This document shows, piece by piece, positions 31,775 through 40,720 of a DNA stretch of 64,000 nucleotides. The notes below the pieces were generated by a model. The model was not told where the DNA came from, searched no databases, and worked only from the letters and a program-made list of their open reading frames with translations. The DNA comes from Nonomuraea fuscirosea (lineage in GTDB: Bacteria; Actinomycetota; Actinomycetes; Streptosporangiales; Streptosporangiaceae), in contig NZ_PVNG01000006.1 of assembly GCF_003001935.1 (NCBI RefSeq), positions 62,001 to 126,000 of the forward strand, in the 5' to 3' direction. The number at the start of each line of letters is the position of its first letter. Position 1 is the stretch's first letter. The translations under genes were made by a program, and so were the position numbers.

Positions 31775-32263
31775 GTGCCGTCACAGATCGTCTCGCTCGT
31801 CGTCAACGGCGAGCACCGTGAGTTCATCGCCGCGCCGGGAGCCACCCTGCTCGCGTGCCTGCGGGAGTCGCTGGGGCTGACCGCCGCCAAGCGCGGCTGC
31901 GCGCAGGGCGCCTGCGGCAGCTGTACGGTCCTGGTCGACGGCCGGCCCGAGGCCTCGTGCCTGGTCGCCGTCGAGACCGTGGCCGGCGGGTCCGTCCGCA
32001 CCCTGGAGGGCGTCGCCACCGGCGGCGACCTGGACGAGGTGCAGAGCGCCTTCGTGGACTGCTTCGCCACCCAGTGCGGCTTCTGCACCTCCGGCATGAT
32101 CATGGTCGCCGAGGCGCTGCTCGATCGGAACCCCGACCCGAGCGAGGAGGACGTGATCGAGGCCATCTCGGGCAACGTCTGCCGCTGCACCGGCTACCGG
32201 CCCATCGTGCAGGCCGTCCTGGAGGCGGCCGCCCGGCGCAGGGAGGAGGCGGTGACGCGATGA
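31775..32263 (+). CDS. molybdenum hydroxylase 2Fe-2S (small) subunit
   Basis: A 162-aa protein with two iron-sulfur domains. The N-terminal plant-ferredoxin cluster is ligated by cysteines in GCAQGACGSCTV and ASCLV. The C-terminal cluster is ligated by CGFCTSG and VCRCTGY. It passes electrons from the molybdenum site to the FAD subunit. It starts at GTG 31775, with AAGAGGTGGG upstream, and its stop overlaps the next ATG. All eight cluster cysteines are present. Confidence 0.95.
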   Translation: MPSQIVSLVVNGEHREFIAAPGATLLACLRESLGLTAAKRGCAQGACGSCTVLVDGRPEASCLVAVETVAGGSVRTLEGVATGGDLDEVQSAFVDCFATQCGFCTSGMIMVAEALLDRNPDPSEEDVIEAISGNVCRCTGYRPIVQAVLEAAARRREEAVTR

Positions 32264-33648
32264 CGTACCGGCTCGCCCCCGTCGACACCACCGCCTTCGC
32301 CGCCGAGCGCGGCGGTGGCGACCTCACCGTGATCGGCTCGGTGGTCCAGCGCTCCGACGCCCGCGGCCACGTCACCGGCAGGACCGAGTTCTTCGAGGAC
32401 GTGGCCCCGCCCCGGCTCGCGCACCTGAAGATGCACCGCTCGGCCCGCCACCACGCCAGGATCGCCGCCGTGGACCTGGGCGAGGCGCTGGCCGTGCCCG
32501 GCGTCCTGCGCGTCCTCACCCACGCCGACGTGCCGAACAACCTGTACACCCCGCTCAAGCTGATCGGCGTCGGGCCGGACGACGAGCCGATCCTGGCCGT
32601 GGACAAGGTGCGCTACCTCGGCGAGCCCATCTGCGCCGTGGTGGCCGAGACCGAGGCCGCCGCGCTGGAGGGCGCTGCCCGGGTCAAGGTCACCTACGAG
32701 GACCTGCCGCCCGTCTTCGACGTCGAGGAGGCGCTGCGCGAGGGCGCGCCGCTGGTCAACGAGTACCACGGCCAGAACCACTTCATCTACGAGGGCCACC
32801 ACTGCCGGCGGATCCGCTTCGGCGACGTCGAGGCGGCCTTCGCCCGCGCCGACCACGTCCTCGAGTGGCGCTACCAGTCGGCGCCGATCGAGCAGGCGCC
32901 CGTCGAGACCACCGGCTGCGTGGTGATCCCGCAGGCCGACGGCCGGCTGCGGATCCACTCCGACACCCAGGCGTGCTTCTTCACCCTCGACAACACCGCG
33001 CTGATCCTGGAGACGCCGTTCAACAAGCTGCGCATCGTCGGCGGGACGGTCGGCGGCGGCTTCGGCGGCAAGGTGGACGTGGTGGTCGAGCCGATCGCGT
33101 GCGTCGCCGCGATGGCGACCGACCGGCCGGTCAAGTTCGTCTACGACCGCGCCGAGGAGATGCAGGTCTCCTCGCCGCGCGCCGCCGAACGCCTCTACAT
33201 CAAGGACGCCGTCATGAACGACGGCAAGATCATCGGCCGCAAGATCACCCTGTACGTGGACGCCGGCGCGTACGCCCGCCACAGCCCCTACGGCGTCACC
33301 AAGGCCGCCGCGCACCTGCCGGGCCCCTACGCGATCCCGAACGTGTGGGCCGACTGCCACTGCGTGTTCACCAACCGCACCCCGTCCAGCGCCATGCGCG
33401 GCTTCGGCGTCACCATCGCCGACTTCGCGCTGGAGTCGCAGATGGACCAGGTCGCCCGCACCCTCGGCATGGACCCGCTCCAGCTCCGGCTGCTCAACGC
33501 CTACCGCGACGGCGACGTCAAGGCGCACCGCAAGGTCGCCGAGGGAACGGCCCTGGTCGAGGTGATCCAGAAGGCGGCGGAGATGTCCGGGCACGAGCTG
33601 CCCGAGACCTACCGCCGGATGTCGTCCACGACACGAGAGGGGCTGTGA
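32260..33648 (+). CDS. molybdenum hydroxylase molybdopterin subunit, N-terminal half (NdhL-like)
   Basis: A 462-aa protein corresponding to the first part of the ~790-aa large subunit of xanthine dehydrogenase/CO dehydrogenase enzymes. It contains the a/b hammerhead domain (residues about 25-140), the GGTVGGGFGGK cofactor-binding loop near residue 265, and the SAMRGFG loop near residue 380. It ends where family members continue into the second MoCo domain, and the next gene supplies that half. ATG overlaps the previous stop as ATGA. A frame change, not just a stop, separates the halves (TGATG at 33646-33650). Confidence 0.93.
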   Translation: MTYRLAPVDTTAFAAERGGGDLTVIGSVVQRSDARGHVTGRTEFFEDVAPPRLAHLKMHRSARHHARIAAVDLGEALAVPGVLRVLTHADVPNNLYTPLKLIGVGPDDEPILAVDKVRYLGEPICAVVAETEAAALEGAARVKVTYEDLPPVFDVEEALREGAPLVNEYHGQNHFIYEGHHCRRIRFGDVEAAFARADHVLEWRYQSAPIEQAPVETTGCVVIPQADGRLRIHSDTQACFFTLDNTALILETPFNKLRIVGGTVGGGFGGKVDVVVEPIACVAAMATDRPVKFVYDRAEEMQVSSPRAAERLYIKDAVMNDGKIIGRKITLYVDAGAYARHSPYGVTKAAAHLPGPYAIPNVWADCHCVFTNRTPSSAMRGFGVTIADFALESQMDQVARTLGMDPLQLRLLNAYRDGDVKAHRKVAEGTALVEVIQKAAEMSGHELPETYRRMSSTTREGL

Positions 33649-34661
33649 TGGCGAAGCTGCGCGGCCGTGGGTACGCCTCGGTCAACTACCCGACCGGCAT
33701 GAACCTGGGCGGAGACCCCTCGCAGGCCCTGGTCCACGCCACCACCACCGGCACGTTCGTGATCTCGCTGTCCTCCGTCGACCTCGGGCAGGGCATCAAG
33801 ACGATCGCCGCCCAGTGCGCCGCCGAGACGCTCGGCCTGCCGATGGAGAACATCCTGGTCGACACCGCCGACACCGACACCGGGCCGCACTGCATGGGCA
33901 CGTTCGCCAGCCGCGGCACCCACCGCGTCGGCAACGCCGTCATCATGGCCGCCGCCGAGGCGCGCGGCGTGATGCTGGAGGTCGCCGCCGAGGAGCTGGA
34001 GGTCGACGCGGCCGACCTGGAGACCGACGGCACCGGCTACATCGCGGTCAAGGGCGCGCAGGACAAGCGGGTGCACATCACCGACCTGGCGCTGGCCGCG
34101 CACTTCAAGCACGGGCGGACGATCTCCGGGCGCGGCATCTACCTCAAGGAGCCCAGCGTGCCCGTGCCCGAGACGGGGGAGATGGACCCCGACTCCTGCC
34201 AGGCGCACGCGTGCACGGTCGCCGTCGTCGAGGTCGACGACGAGACCGGGGTGGTCGAGGTGCTGGAGCTGTTCAACGCCTACGAGATCGGCCGGGCGCT
34301 CAACCCCGCCATGGCGACCCAGCAGGTGGAGGGCGGGGCGTGGATGGGGCTCTCGCACGCCCTGTTCGAGACCACCGAGCCGTACTACCCGGCCCGCGAC
34401 CACGGGCCCCGCGACTTCGCCGGCTACCTGATGCCGGGGCCCGCCGACCTCCCCGTCCAGCACAGCCTGCTGCTGGAACGCCCGTCCGCCAACGGCCCGT
34501 ACGGGGCCAAGGGGATCGGCGAGATGACGGCGAACGCCCCCATCCCGGCCATCGCCAACGCGATCTTCGACGCCTGCGGCGTACGCCTGACGTCGATGCC
34601 GTTCACCCCCGAACGCGTCCTGCGAGGGCTGGACGCCCTGAAGACGGAGGAAACATGCTGA
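33648..34661 (+). CDS. molybdenum hydroxylase molybdopterin subunit, C-terminal half (NdhM-like)
   Basis: A 337-aa protein that completes the catalytic subunit. SSVDLGQGIKTIAAQ near residue 45 is the cofactor loop, and YGAKGIGEMTA near residue 290 contains the invariant catalytic glutamate of the xanthine oxidase family. Its ATG shares one base with the preceding TGA. Both halves keep all motifs and together total 799 aa, so the split looks functional. The gene order FAD, Fe-S, large, medium is the order I recall for nicotinate dehydrogenase ndhFSLM of Eubacterium barkeri. The substrate is unknown. Confidence 0.92.
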   Translation: MAKLRGRGYASVNYPTGMNLGGDPSQALVHATTTGTFVISLSSVDLGQGIKTIAAQCAAETLGLPMENILVDTADTDTGPHCMGTFASRGTHRVGNAVIMAAAEARGVMLEVAAEELEVDAADLETDGTGYIAVKGAQDKRVHITDLALAAHFKHGRTISGRGIYLKEPSVPVPETGEMDPDSCQAHACTVAVVEVDDETGVVEVLELFNAYEIGRALNPAMATQQVEGGAWMGLSHALFETTEPYYPARDHGPRDFAGYLMPGPADLPVQHSLLLERPSANGPYGAKGIGEMTANAPIPAIANAIFDACGVRLTSMPFTPERVLRGLDALKTEETC

Positions 34662-34957
34662 AGGTCATCTCCCTGCTCAAGCGGGCCGAGGGACTGTCCC
34701 ACGAGGAGTTCGCCAAGTGGGTCGTGGAGGAGCACGTCGAGTTCGCCAGGAAGCTGCCCGGCCTGCGCAGGTACACGGTCAGCGTGAGCAACGGCGCGGA
34801 CGGGGCGTACGACTCGGTGAACGAGCTCTACTTCGACGACGAGGACGCCCGCGCCGCCGCGTTCGGCTCCGAGCACGGCAAGGCCGCGGCGGCCGACGCG
34901 GCCGCGCACACCTCCCAGCGCGTCCACCTGCTGACCACCGAGCACGCGCAGCTGTGA
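34655..34957 (+). CDS. EthD-family protein
   Basis: A 100-aa dimeric alpha-beta barrel-type protein, with LKRAEGLSHEEFAKWVVEEH near the start and a central PGLRRYTVS, both typical of EthD-like proteins in catabolic operons. The family includes proteins needed for ether degradation and small cyclases or mutases; the exact reaction is unknown. The gene overlaps the preceding MoCo subunit by 7 bp, with GGAGG upstream, and its stop overlaps the next GTG. It may act on the hydroxylated product. Confidence 0.85.
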   Translation: MLKVISLLKRAEGLSHEEFAKWVVEEHVEFARKLPGLRRYTVSVSNGADGAYDSVNELYFDDEDARAAAFGSEHGKAAAADAAAHTSQRVHLLTTEHAQL

Positions 34958-35814
34958 CCCTGCGCCCGGGCGAGCTGGCCGCCGCGCTGGAGGGCGAGAG
35001 GTACTTCGCCGACGAGGGCCTGTGCACGGCCGTCCACCTGGCGCTGCGGCTGGGCCGGCCGCTGCTGCTGGAGGGCGAGCCCGGCGTCGGCAAGACCGAG
35101 GTCGCCTCGGTGCTGTCGCGGGTCACCGGGCTGGAGCTGATCCGTCTGCAGTGCTTCGAAGGGCTCGACTCCGGCCAGGCGCTGTACGAATGGGACTACC
35201 CCAAGCAGCTCCTCCAGGTCCGGGTGGCCGAAAGCCGCGGCCAGGACGTCGGCGAGCTGTACCGCGAGGAGTTCCTGCTGCGCCGGCCGCTGCTGCGCGC
35301 CGTACGGGCGGAGCGGGGCGCGGTGCTGCTCATCGACGAGATCGACCGGGCCGACAGCGAGTTCGAGGCGTTCCTGCTCGAATTCCTGGGCGACTTCCAG
35401 ATCACCATCCCCGAGCTGGGCACCGTACGGGCGGGCACGCCGCCGATCGTGGTGCTGACCTCCAACCGCACCCGCGAGCTGCACGACGCGCTCAAACGGC
35501 GCTGCCTCTACCACTGGATCGCCTTCCCCGATCCGGACCGGGAGCGGGCCATCCTGCGCGCGTCGGTGCCCGGCCTCGAGGAACGGGCGGCCGAGGGGCT
35601 CGTCGCGGCGGTGCAGCGGGTACGGCGGCTGCCGCTGCTCAAGCGGCCCGGCATCGCCGAGTCGGTGGAGTGGGCACGCGGGGCGGTGGCGCTTGCGGAG
35701 GACGGCAGCCCGTGGCCCGTGGCGCTGCGCCGGGCCCTGGGCCTGCTGATCAAGGACGAGGAGGACACCCGGCTCCTCCTCGACCACGCCGAGGAGCTGT
35801 TCACCGATGCCTGA
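34954..35814 (+). CDS. MoxR-family AAA+ ATPase, CoxD-like
   Basis: A 286-aa AAA+ protein. Walker A EGEPGVGKTE near residue 40, Walker B AVLLIDEIDRAD near residue 125, sensor 1 VVLTSNRTRELHDALKRRC and a C-terminal lid are all visible. In CO dehydrogenase clusters the MoxR-type CoxD works with the VWA protein CoxE to mature the molybdenum-copper site. The same pairing here suggests an assembly role for this hydroxylase. GTG 34954 overlaps the EthD stop. Confidence 0.9.
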   Translation: MTLRPGELAAALEGERYFADEGLCTAVHLALRLGRPLLLEGEPGVGKTEVASVLSRVTGLELIRLQCFEGLDSGQALYEWDYPKQLLQVRVAESRGQDVGELYREEFLLRRPLLRAVRAERGAVLLIDEIDRADSEFEAFLLEFLGDFQITIPELGTVRAGTPPIVVLTSNRTRELHDALKRRCLYHWIAFPDPDRERAILRASVPGLEERAAEGLVAAVQRVRRLPLLKRPGIAESVEWARGAVALAEDGSPWPVALRRALGLLIKDEEDTRLLLDHAEELFTDA

Positions 35815-37084
35815 CCCGGCCGCGAGCGAGGACCGGCCGGCGACCGACGTGGCGGCGGACGTGGCCGACGAGAGGGCCGCCGGGAGGGGCGCCGGGAGGG
35901 CCGGCCCGGTGGCGGCGGATCCGGCCGGGCTCGCCGCCGACCACCTGTGGGGGTTCCTGACGGGGCTGCGCGCGGCGGGGCTGCCGGCGGCGCCGCCGAA
36001 GCGGGCCGACCTGCTGCGCGTGATCGCCGAGTCACCACCGTCCGACCTGACCGCCTTGTACTGGTATGCCCGCGTCACCCTGCTCCAGGACGCCGGCGAC
36101 CTGCCCGCCTTCGACCGCGTCTTCGACGCCTGGTTCCGGCAGGGCCCCCTCGACGACCCGCCGCTCCCGCGCGACGACGAGCGCACGCCGTCCCCCGGCG
36201 CGCCGGGCCACGACGACCCGCCGCCGCACGAGCTGCGGCCCGGCGACGGCACCCGGGCCAGCACCCTGAGCACCTACGGCACGCGGGACCTCGGCCGCAC
36301 CGGCGAACGCGGGCACGTCCTCATGCGCGCGCTCGAAGCCGCCTGGCCCGCCGCCCTGCCCGCCACCCCGTCCAGACGCCGCCGCCCGGCCAGGACGGGC
36401 GACCGGCTGGACGTGCGGCACGCCTGGCGGCGCGCCCGCCGCCACGACGGCGAGATCGTCGACCTGCGCCGCCTCGCCCGCCCGCCCCGCCCCCGCCGCC
36501 TGCTCCTCCTGGTCGACGTCTCGGGCTCGCTCCGGCAGCACACCCCCGACCTGCTCCGCGTGGCGCACACCGCGCTGCGCGCCGCGCCCGCCCGTACCGA
36601 GGTGTTCACCTTCGGCACCCGGCTCACCAGGATCACCGCCGCGCTGTCGCACCCGTACGCCGACCACGCGCTGACGTCGGTCGCGCGGCTGGTCACCGAC
36701 GCCGACGGCGGCACGGCGATCGGCGCGGCGCTGCACCGCTTCCTGGCCAACCCGCGCTACGCGGCGCTCGCCCGCGGCGCGCTCGTGATCGTCCTGTCCG
36801 ACGGGCTCGAACGCGGCGACCCCGCCCCCATGGTCCGGGCCACGGCCCGGCTGTCGCGGCTCGGCCACCGGCTCGTCTGGTGGACGCCGCTGGCCTGCTC
36901 ACCCGAGTACCGTCCCGCCACCCGCGCCATGTCGGCCCAGCTGCCGAGCCTGGACCACCTCGGCGGCGTCCGCGACCTGGCCACCGCGCTGGCGGAGGTC
37001 CGGCGCCTGCCCGCCGTCCTGTCCGGCCCGCGCCACACCGCCGCCAGGCACTGGACCCCGCACCCCATGGGAGCCGCCCGATGA
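35807..37084 (+). CDS. VWA domain-containing protein, CoxE-like
   Basis: A 425-aa protein. An Ala/Asp-rich N-terminal extension (residues about 1-45) and a helical region are followed by a von Willebrand A domain at about 230-400, whose MIDAS begins LLLLVDVSGSLR and includes the later DADGGTAIG threonine. CoxE-type proteins form a chaperone pair with MoxR ATPases to finish metal-cofactor enzymes. The start overlaps the ATPase end by 8 bp. It is slightly longer than usual because of low-complexity linkers. Confidence 0.9.
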   Translation: MPDPAASEDRPATDVAADVADERAAGRGAGRAGPVAADPAGLAADHLWGFLTGLRAAGLPAAPPKRADLLRVIAESPPSDLTALYWYARVTLLQDAGDLPAFDRVFDAWFRQGPLDDPPLPRDDERTPSPGAPGHDDPPPHELRPGDGTRASTLSTYGTRDLGRTGERGHVLMRALEAAWPAALPATPSRRRRPARTGDRLDVRHAWRRARRHDGEIVDLRRLARPPRPRRLLLLVDVSGSLRQHTPDLLRVAHTALRAAPARTEVFTFGTRLTRITAALSHPYADHALTSVARLVTDADGGTAIGAALHRFLANPRYAALARGALVIVLSDGLERGDPAPMVRATARLSRLGHRLVWWTPLACSPEYRPATRAMSAQLPSLDHLGGVRDLATALAEVRRLPAVLSGPRHTAARHWTPHPMGAAR

Positions 37085-37983
37085 CCGATCCGTCCCACCA
37101 CCGCGCCGGAATCGTGGACGCGCACCACCACATCTGGCGCGCCGCCGACCTGCCCTGGCTGCAAGGAGAGATGGTCCCGCGCATCTTCGGCCCGTACGAG
37201 CCGATCCGCCGCGACTATCCCATCGCCGAATACCTCGCGGAAGCCGCGCCCTGCGGCATCACCTCGTCGGTCTACGTCCAGACCAACTGGCCGCTCGGCC
37301 GCGCCCTGGACGAGGTCGCCTGGCTGCGCGACGTCCACGCCGAGACCGGCTGGCCCACCGCCGTCGTCGGCAGCGCCGACCTCTTCGACGCCGGCGCCGC
37401 CGACGTCCTGCGCCGCCAGGCCGCGCTCACCCCGCTCGTCCGCGGCACCCGGCTGCAGCTCCACTGGCACGAACGGCCCGAGTTCCGCTTCGCCGAAGCC
37501 CCCGACCGGATGAAGGACGCCACCTTCCGGCGCAACCTCGCCACGCTCGCCGAGCTCGGCTGGCTGTTCGAACTCCAGGTCTTCCCCGCCCAGATGGCCG
37601 ACGCCGCCGACCTCGCCGGCGATTTTCCCGAGATCACGTTCGTGCTGGTGCACGCCGGCATGCCGGTGGGGTCCGACGCCGTCGCCGAGTGGACGCGCGG
37701 CATGAGGCTGCTGGCCGAACGGCCCAACGTCGTGGTCAAGCTCAGCGGCCAGGGCACCTTCGTGCACCGCGTCGACCGAGCGCTGATCGAACGGGTGACG
37801 GCCACGTGCCTGGACCTGTTCGGCTCCCGCCGCTGCATGTGGGGCAGCAACCTGCCCATCGAGAAGCTCTGGACCGACCTGCGTACCCTCCTGACCGCCT
37901 GGCAGGACGCGCTCGCCGGCCGGACGGTCGAGGAGGTCCACGACGTCTTCACCGCCACCGCCACCCGCGTCTACCGCCTCTGA
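37081..37983 (+). CDS. amidohydrolase_2 family metal-dependent hydrolase
   Basis: A 300-aa TIM-barrel enzyme. GIVDAHHHIW at the start carries two metal-binding histidines, ITFVLVHAGMP supplies another at about residue 197, and RRCMWGSNLPIEK near residue 257 is the terminal motif of the COG3618 lactonase group (2-pyrone-4,6-dicarboxylate or sugar lactonase-like). It probably opens a ring or lactone made from the hydroxylated substrate; that is inference from position as last gene of the operon. ATG overlaps the CoxE stop. Confidence 0.88.
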   Translation: MTDPSHHRAGIVDAHHHIWRAADLPWLQGEMVPRIFGPYEPIRRDYPIAEYLAEAAPCGITSSVYVQTNWPLGRALDEVAWLRDVHAETGWPTAVVGSADLFDAGAADVLRRQAALTPLVRGTRLQLHWHERPEFRFAEAPDRMKDATFRRNLATLAELGWLFELQVFPAQMADAADLAGDFPEITFVLVHAGMPVGSDAVAEWTRGMRLLAERPNVVVKLSGQGTFVHRVDRALIERVTATCLDLFGSRRCMWGSNLPIEKLWTDLRTLLTAWQDALAGRTVEEVHDVFTATATRVYRL

Positions 37984-38021
37984 CCACGCTCTGACCACGC
38001 TCTGACCGCCTCTGACCGCCA
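37979..38021 (+). repeat. short tandem repeat at the operon end
   Basis: The motif CTCTGACC recurs four times at about 10-11 bp spacing directly over and after the stop codon of the amidohydrolase gene. The repeats add extra TGA codons in several frames. It looks like slippage; no hairpin is evident. Confidence 0.6.
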
Positions 38022-38195
38022 CGATCCGCCCAGGACGCCTGCCCGGGGCGATCGAGCGGCGTGTGCGAGCGGCGCGAACGAACGCGGCGGCCCGATCCGG
38101 GTACTGTGGGTGAGCGCCGGGGTTCGGTGCCGGCCCCGGCGGCGACGCGGCCGCCGTCCGCTCGCCAGCCGACGCGGCCACCATGGGGAGGCGGG

Positions 38196-38558
38196 ATGCC
38201 CGGCAACGCGATCGCCGTGACCGTGGCCGAGGAGCACGGCGTGCTCGTCGTCAGACCGGCCGGAGGGCTCGTGTGGGAGACCGTCGCCGACTGGCGGTCG
38301 TGGCTCGACGGGCACGTGGCGGGCGATTCCGGCGTACCTGTCCTGGTGGACCTGTCAGCGCTGACGTTCCTCGACTCGGCCGGCATCTCCAGCCTGCTCT
38401 CGACCTCCGAGCGCCTGCGCCAGGCCGGCGTGCCGATGGCCTTCACCCAGCCCGCCCCGCTGGTGCGGCAGTGGCTGCGGATCACCGGGCTGTACGCCCA
38501 CCTGCCCATCTTCGACACCGTCGAGGCGGCACTCCCGGCCGTACGCCCGCCGCAGTGA
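38196..38558 (+). CDS. STAS-domain protein, anti-sigma factor antagonist-like
   Basis: A 120-aa single STAS domain. VLVDLSALTFLDSAGISSLL carries the conserved serine that is phosphorylated in SpoIIAA/RsbV-like antagonists. Such proteins bind anti-sigma kinases and release a sigma factor. No kinase or sigma gene is adjacent, so its partner lies elsewhere. ATG 38196 is chosen, with GGGAGG upstream; the frame extends further 5-prime but with Arg/Pro-rich non-conserved sequence. Confidence 0.86.
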   Translation: MPGNAIAVTVAEEHGVLVVRPAGGLVWETVADWRSWLDGHVAGDSGVPVLVDLSALTFLDSAGISSLLSTSERLRQAGVPMAFTQPAPLVRQWLRITGLYAHLPIFDTVEAALPAVRPPQ

Positions 38559-39051
38559 CGGCCGGCGCGGCTTGTGGACAAGCTTCGCCGCCCACGTTGG
38601 TGGCCGCGCCGCATGAACGCATCGGTCGTCCCGCCGTCACGCACCCGCCCGAGCCCTCGCCGACGCCGCACCCGCGCGAGGCTGCCCCGGCAACATCCCG
38701 CTCTGATCCCGCCGGCCCGGCGTCCGGAGCGGCGCGGGGGAGCGCCGCCAGGACCGTCGCCGCGAGCGCCGTCCGATGATCCTGCGTCCAGGGCGGTCCG
38801 AGGGCCGCGCAGGACCTCGCCGGTCCCGGCAGGGCGGCGGCGAGCTCGTCCAGCGAGACGGCCGTCGCCCGGAGCGCCGACGCCCGCACCCGTGCCACCA
38901 GAGCCGAGAACGCGCCGTCGTCGAGCGGCTTGCCGTCGTGATGGACGGGCGCGGCCGGCACGCCCGGCTCGACCAGCTCGATCCGCCTGCGGTCGACGAC
39001 CCGGTGACCGGCCGACGCGGTGACGGCCCACGGCCCAGCCGAAATGACGCG
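38482..39051 (-). pseudogene. N-terminally truncated hypothetical gene
   Basis: On the minus strand the frame is open from just after a TAG (39054-39052) down to 38482. It reads GHRVVDRRRIELVEPGVPAA, then HHDGKPLDDGAFSALVARVR, which looks like real protein of an actinomycete hypothetical family. There is no ATG, GTG or TTG before codon 31, and the GTG at 38961 has no ribosome binding site. The start seems to have been lost, and the 3-prime end overlaps the STAS gene on the other strand. Confidence 0.4.
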
Positions 39052-39106
39052 CTATGCCGACACGCATGCCCCGATTACGCCCCCGTCTCCGCACCGGCGG
39101 GCAGGC

Positions 39107-40720
39107 CTATCCCGTGCTGAGGTCGCGGCGGCGCAGACCGTACAGGCCGAGGCCCGTCAGCGCCGCGGCGAGCCCGAGCAGCACCACCGTGGCCACCGGC
39201 GCGGCCGCCTCCAGCGGATGCCAGGGCAGGTGGGACAGCACCGACGCGTTCACCAGCGGGCCGGGCAGCCGCAGGTACGCCCCCAGGACCGCGACGAACC
39301 CGCTGCAGCCGAGCACGGCCCAGGCCGCCGCGCCGGCCGCGCGCGGGGCGAGCCCGAGCAGGGCGGCGGGCACGGCGAGCAGGACCAGCACCTCCGGCAC
39401 GCGGCGCAGGCTCGCCCAGGCGACCTCGGCGACGAGCCTTCCGTCGCCGGTCGAGAGGGCGGCGCCGGCCCCGAGCGCCACCCCGTACACCGTGAGCAGC
39501 GCCACCACGGCGAGCGCCGAGGCCAGCAGGGAGGATCCGAACCACGCCCGCCTGCTCGTCGGCCCGGCCAGCACCGGACCGGCGAGCCCGCGCACCTCCT
39601 CAGCACGCAGCCGCAGGACCGACAGCACCGCGTGCACGCCGGTGTAGAGGGACCCGGTGAACACCATGAGGCCGAGCCACGCCCGCCCGAAGTCCGCCCC
39701 GGCGAAGATCGGCAGGTCGGTGACCGACATCGCGCCGGTCATGCCGCCCAGGACGAGGCCCACGGCGAGGAACGCCGCCGCCCACGACACGATGGCCGCC
39801 CGCCGCAGCCTCAGCGCGAGCGCGAGCGGCGAGCGCAGCCAGACGGGAGCGCAGGCCGTGCCGGGACGCGCGGCCACCAGGGCGGCGCCCAGATCCCTCC
39901 GGCCCGCCAGCGCGTACGCGGCCGCGACCAGCAGCGCGGCGAGCAGCACCGACAGACCGAGCGGCCACCACCGATCGCCGGCCAGCACCCGGGTCTGCTG
40001 CGACCAGCCGATCGGCGAAAGCCAGAACAGCGGCCCGCCCTGCTCCGCCTGCAACGAGCCCGCGCCGCGCAGCAGCCACGCCACGAACAGCACCGCCCCG
40101 GCGAGCCCGGTGGCGCCCCTCGGATGCTCGGTGAGCTGCGCGGTGACCGCGGCGACCGCGGCGAAGACCATCCCGGCGGCGGCGAGGGAGGCGCCGAACA
40201 GCAGCGCGCCGCCGGCCGTGAACCCGATGGCGCCGGCCGCGACCGCGGCGAGCAGCGCGAGCACGGCGTTGCCCGCCGCGGCCACGACCAGCGCCGCCGT
40301 CAGCTGCGCGGGCCGGCCCACGACCGCCGCCCTGACCAGCTCGGCCCGGCCGCTCTGCTCCTCGGCCCGGGTGTGCCGGGTGACGAGCAGGATGTTCATC
40401 AGCGCCGCGGCCAGCAGGAACTCCACCCAGTACGCGGCCAGGAAGTACTTCTGCGTCGTGACGGCCTCGGCGCCGAAGAAGGGCCCGGCCAGCACCCGCA
40501 TGAACGAGGCCCGGATCAGCCGCGTGGCGTCGGCCAGCGCCTGCGGCGTGGGGACGACCGCGGACGTGGCGGCGTAATAGAAGCGCGGGACGAGGGCCAC
40601 GACGACCAGCACCCAGATCGGCAGCCTGAGCCGGTCACGGCGCAGCGCCAGCCGGACCATGGCGCCCGTGCCGGTCAGCGGGCCGCCTCCGTCCCGCGGC
40701 CGGGACGACGTGGCGGTCAT
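39107..40720 (-). CDS. ABC exporter permease, TnrB3-like (polyketide antibiotic exporter family)
   Basis: A 537-aa membrane protein with about twelve helices in two similar halves, as in the large permeases of COG3559-type antibiotic exporters. The N-terminus ([14 protein letters not shown]) and the segment [20 protein letters not shown] are characteristic. It forms the membrane part of an efflux pump with the ATPase whose gene overlaps it by 4 bp upstream. The exported compound is unknown. Confidence 0.9.
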   Translation of the reverse strand: MTATSSRPRDGGGPLTGTGAMVRLALRRDRLRLPIWVLVVVALVPRFYYAATSAVVPTPQALADATRLIRASFMRVLAGPFFGAEAVTTQKYFLAAYWVEFLLAAALMNILLVTRHTRAEEQSGRAELVRAAVVGRPAQLTAALVVAAAGNAVLALLAAVAAGAIGFTAGGALLFGASLAAAGMVFAAVAAVTAQLTEHPRGATGLAGAVLFVAWLLRGAGSLQAEQGGPLFWLSPIGWSQQTRVLAGDRWWPLGLSVLLAALLVAAAYALAGRRDLGAALVAARPGTACAPVWLRSPLALALRLRRAAIVSWAAAFLAVGLVLGGMTGAMSVTDLPIFAGADFGRAWLGLMVFTGSLYTGVHAVLSVLRLRAEEVRGLAGPVLAGPTSRRAWFGSSLLASALAVVALLTVYGVALGAGAALSTGDGRLVAEVAWASLRRVPEVLVLLAVPAALLGLAPRAAGAAAWAVLGCSGFVAVLGAYLRLPGPLVNASVLSHLPWHPLEAAAPVATVVLLGLAAALTGLGLYGLRRRDLSTG

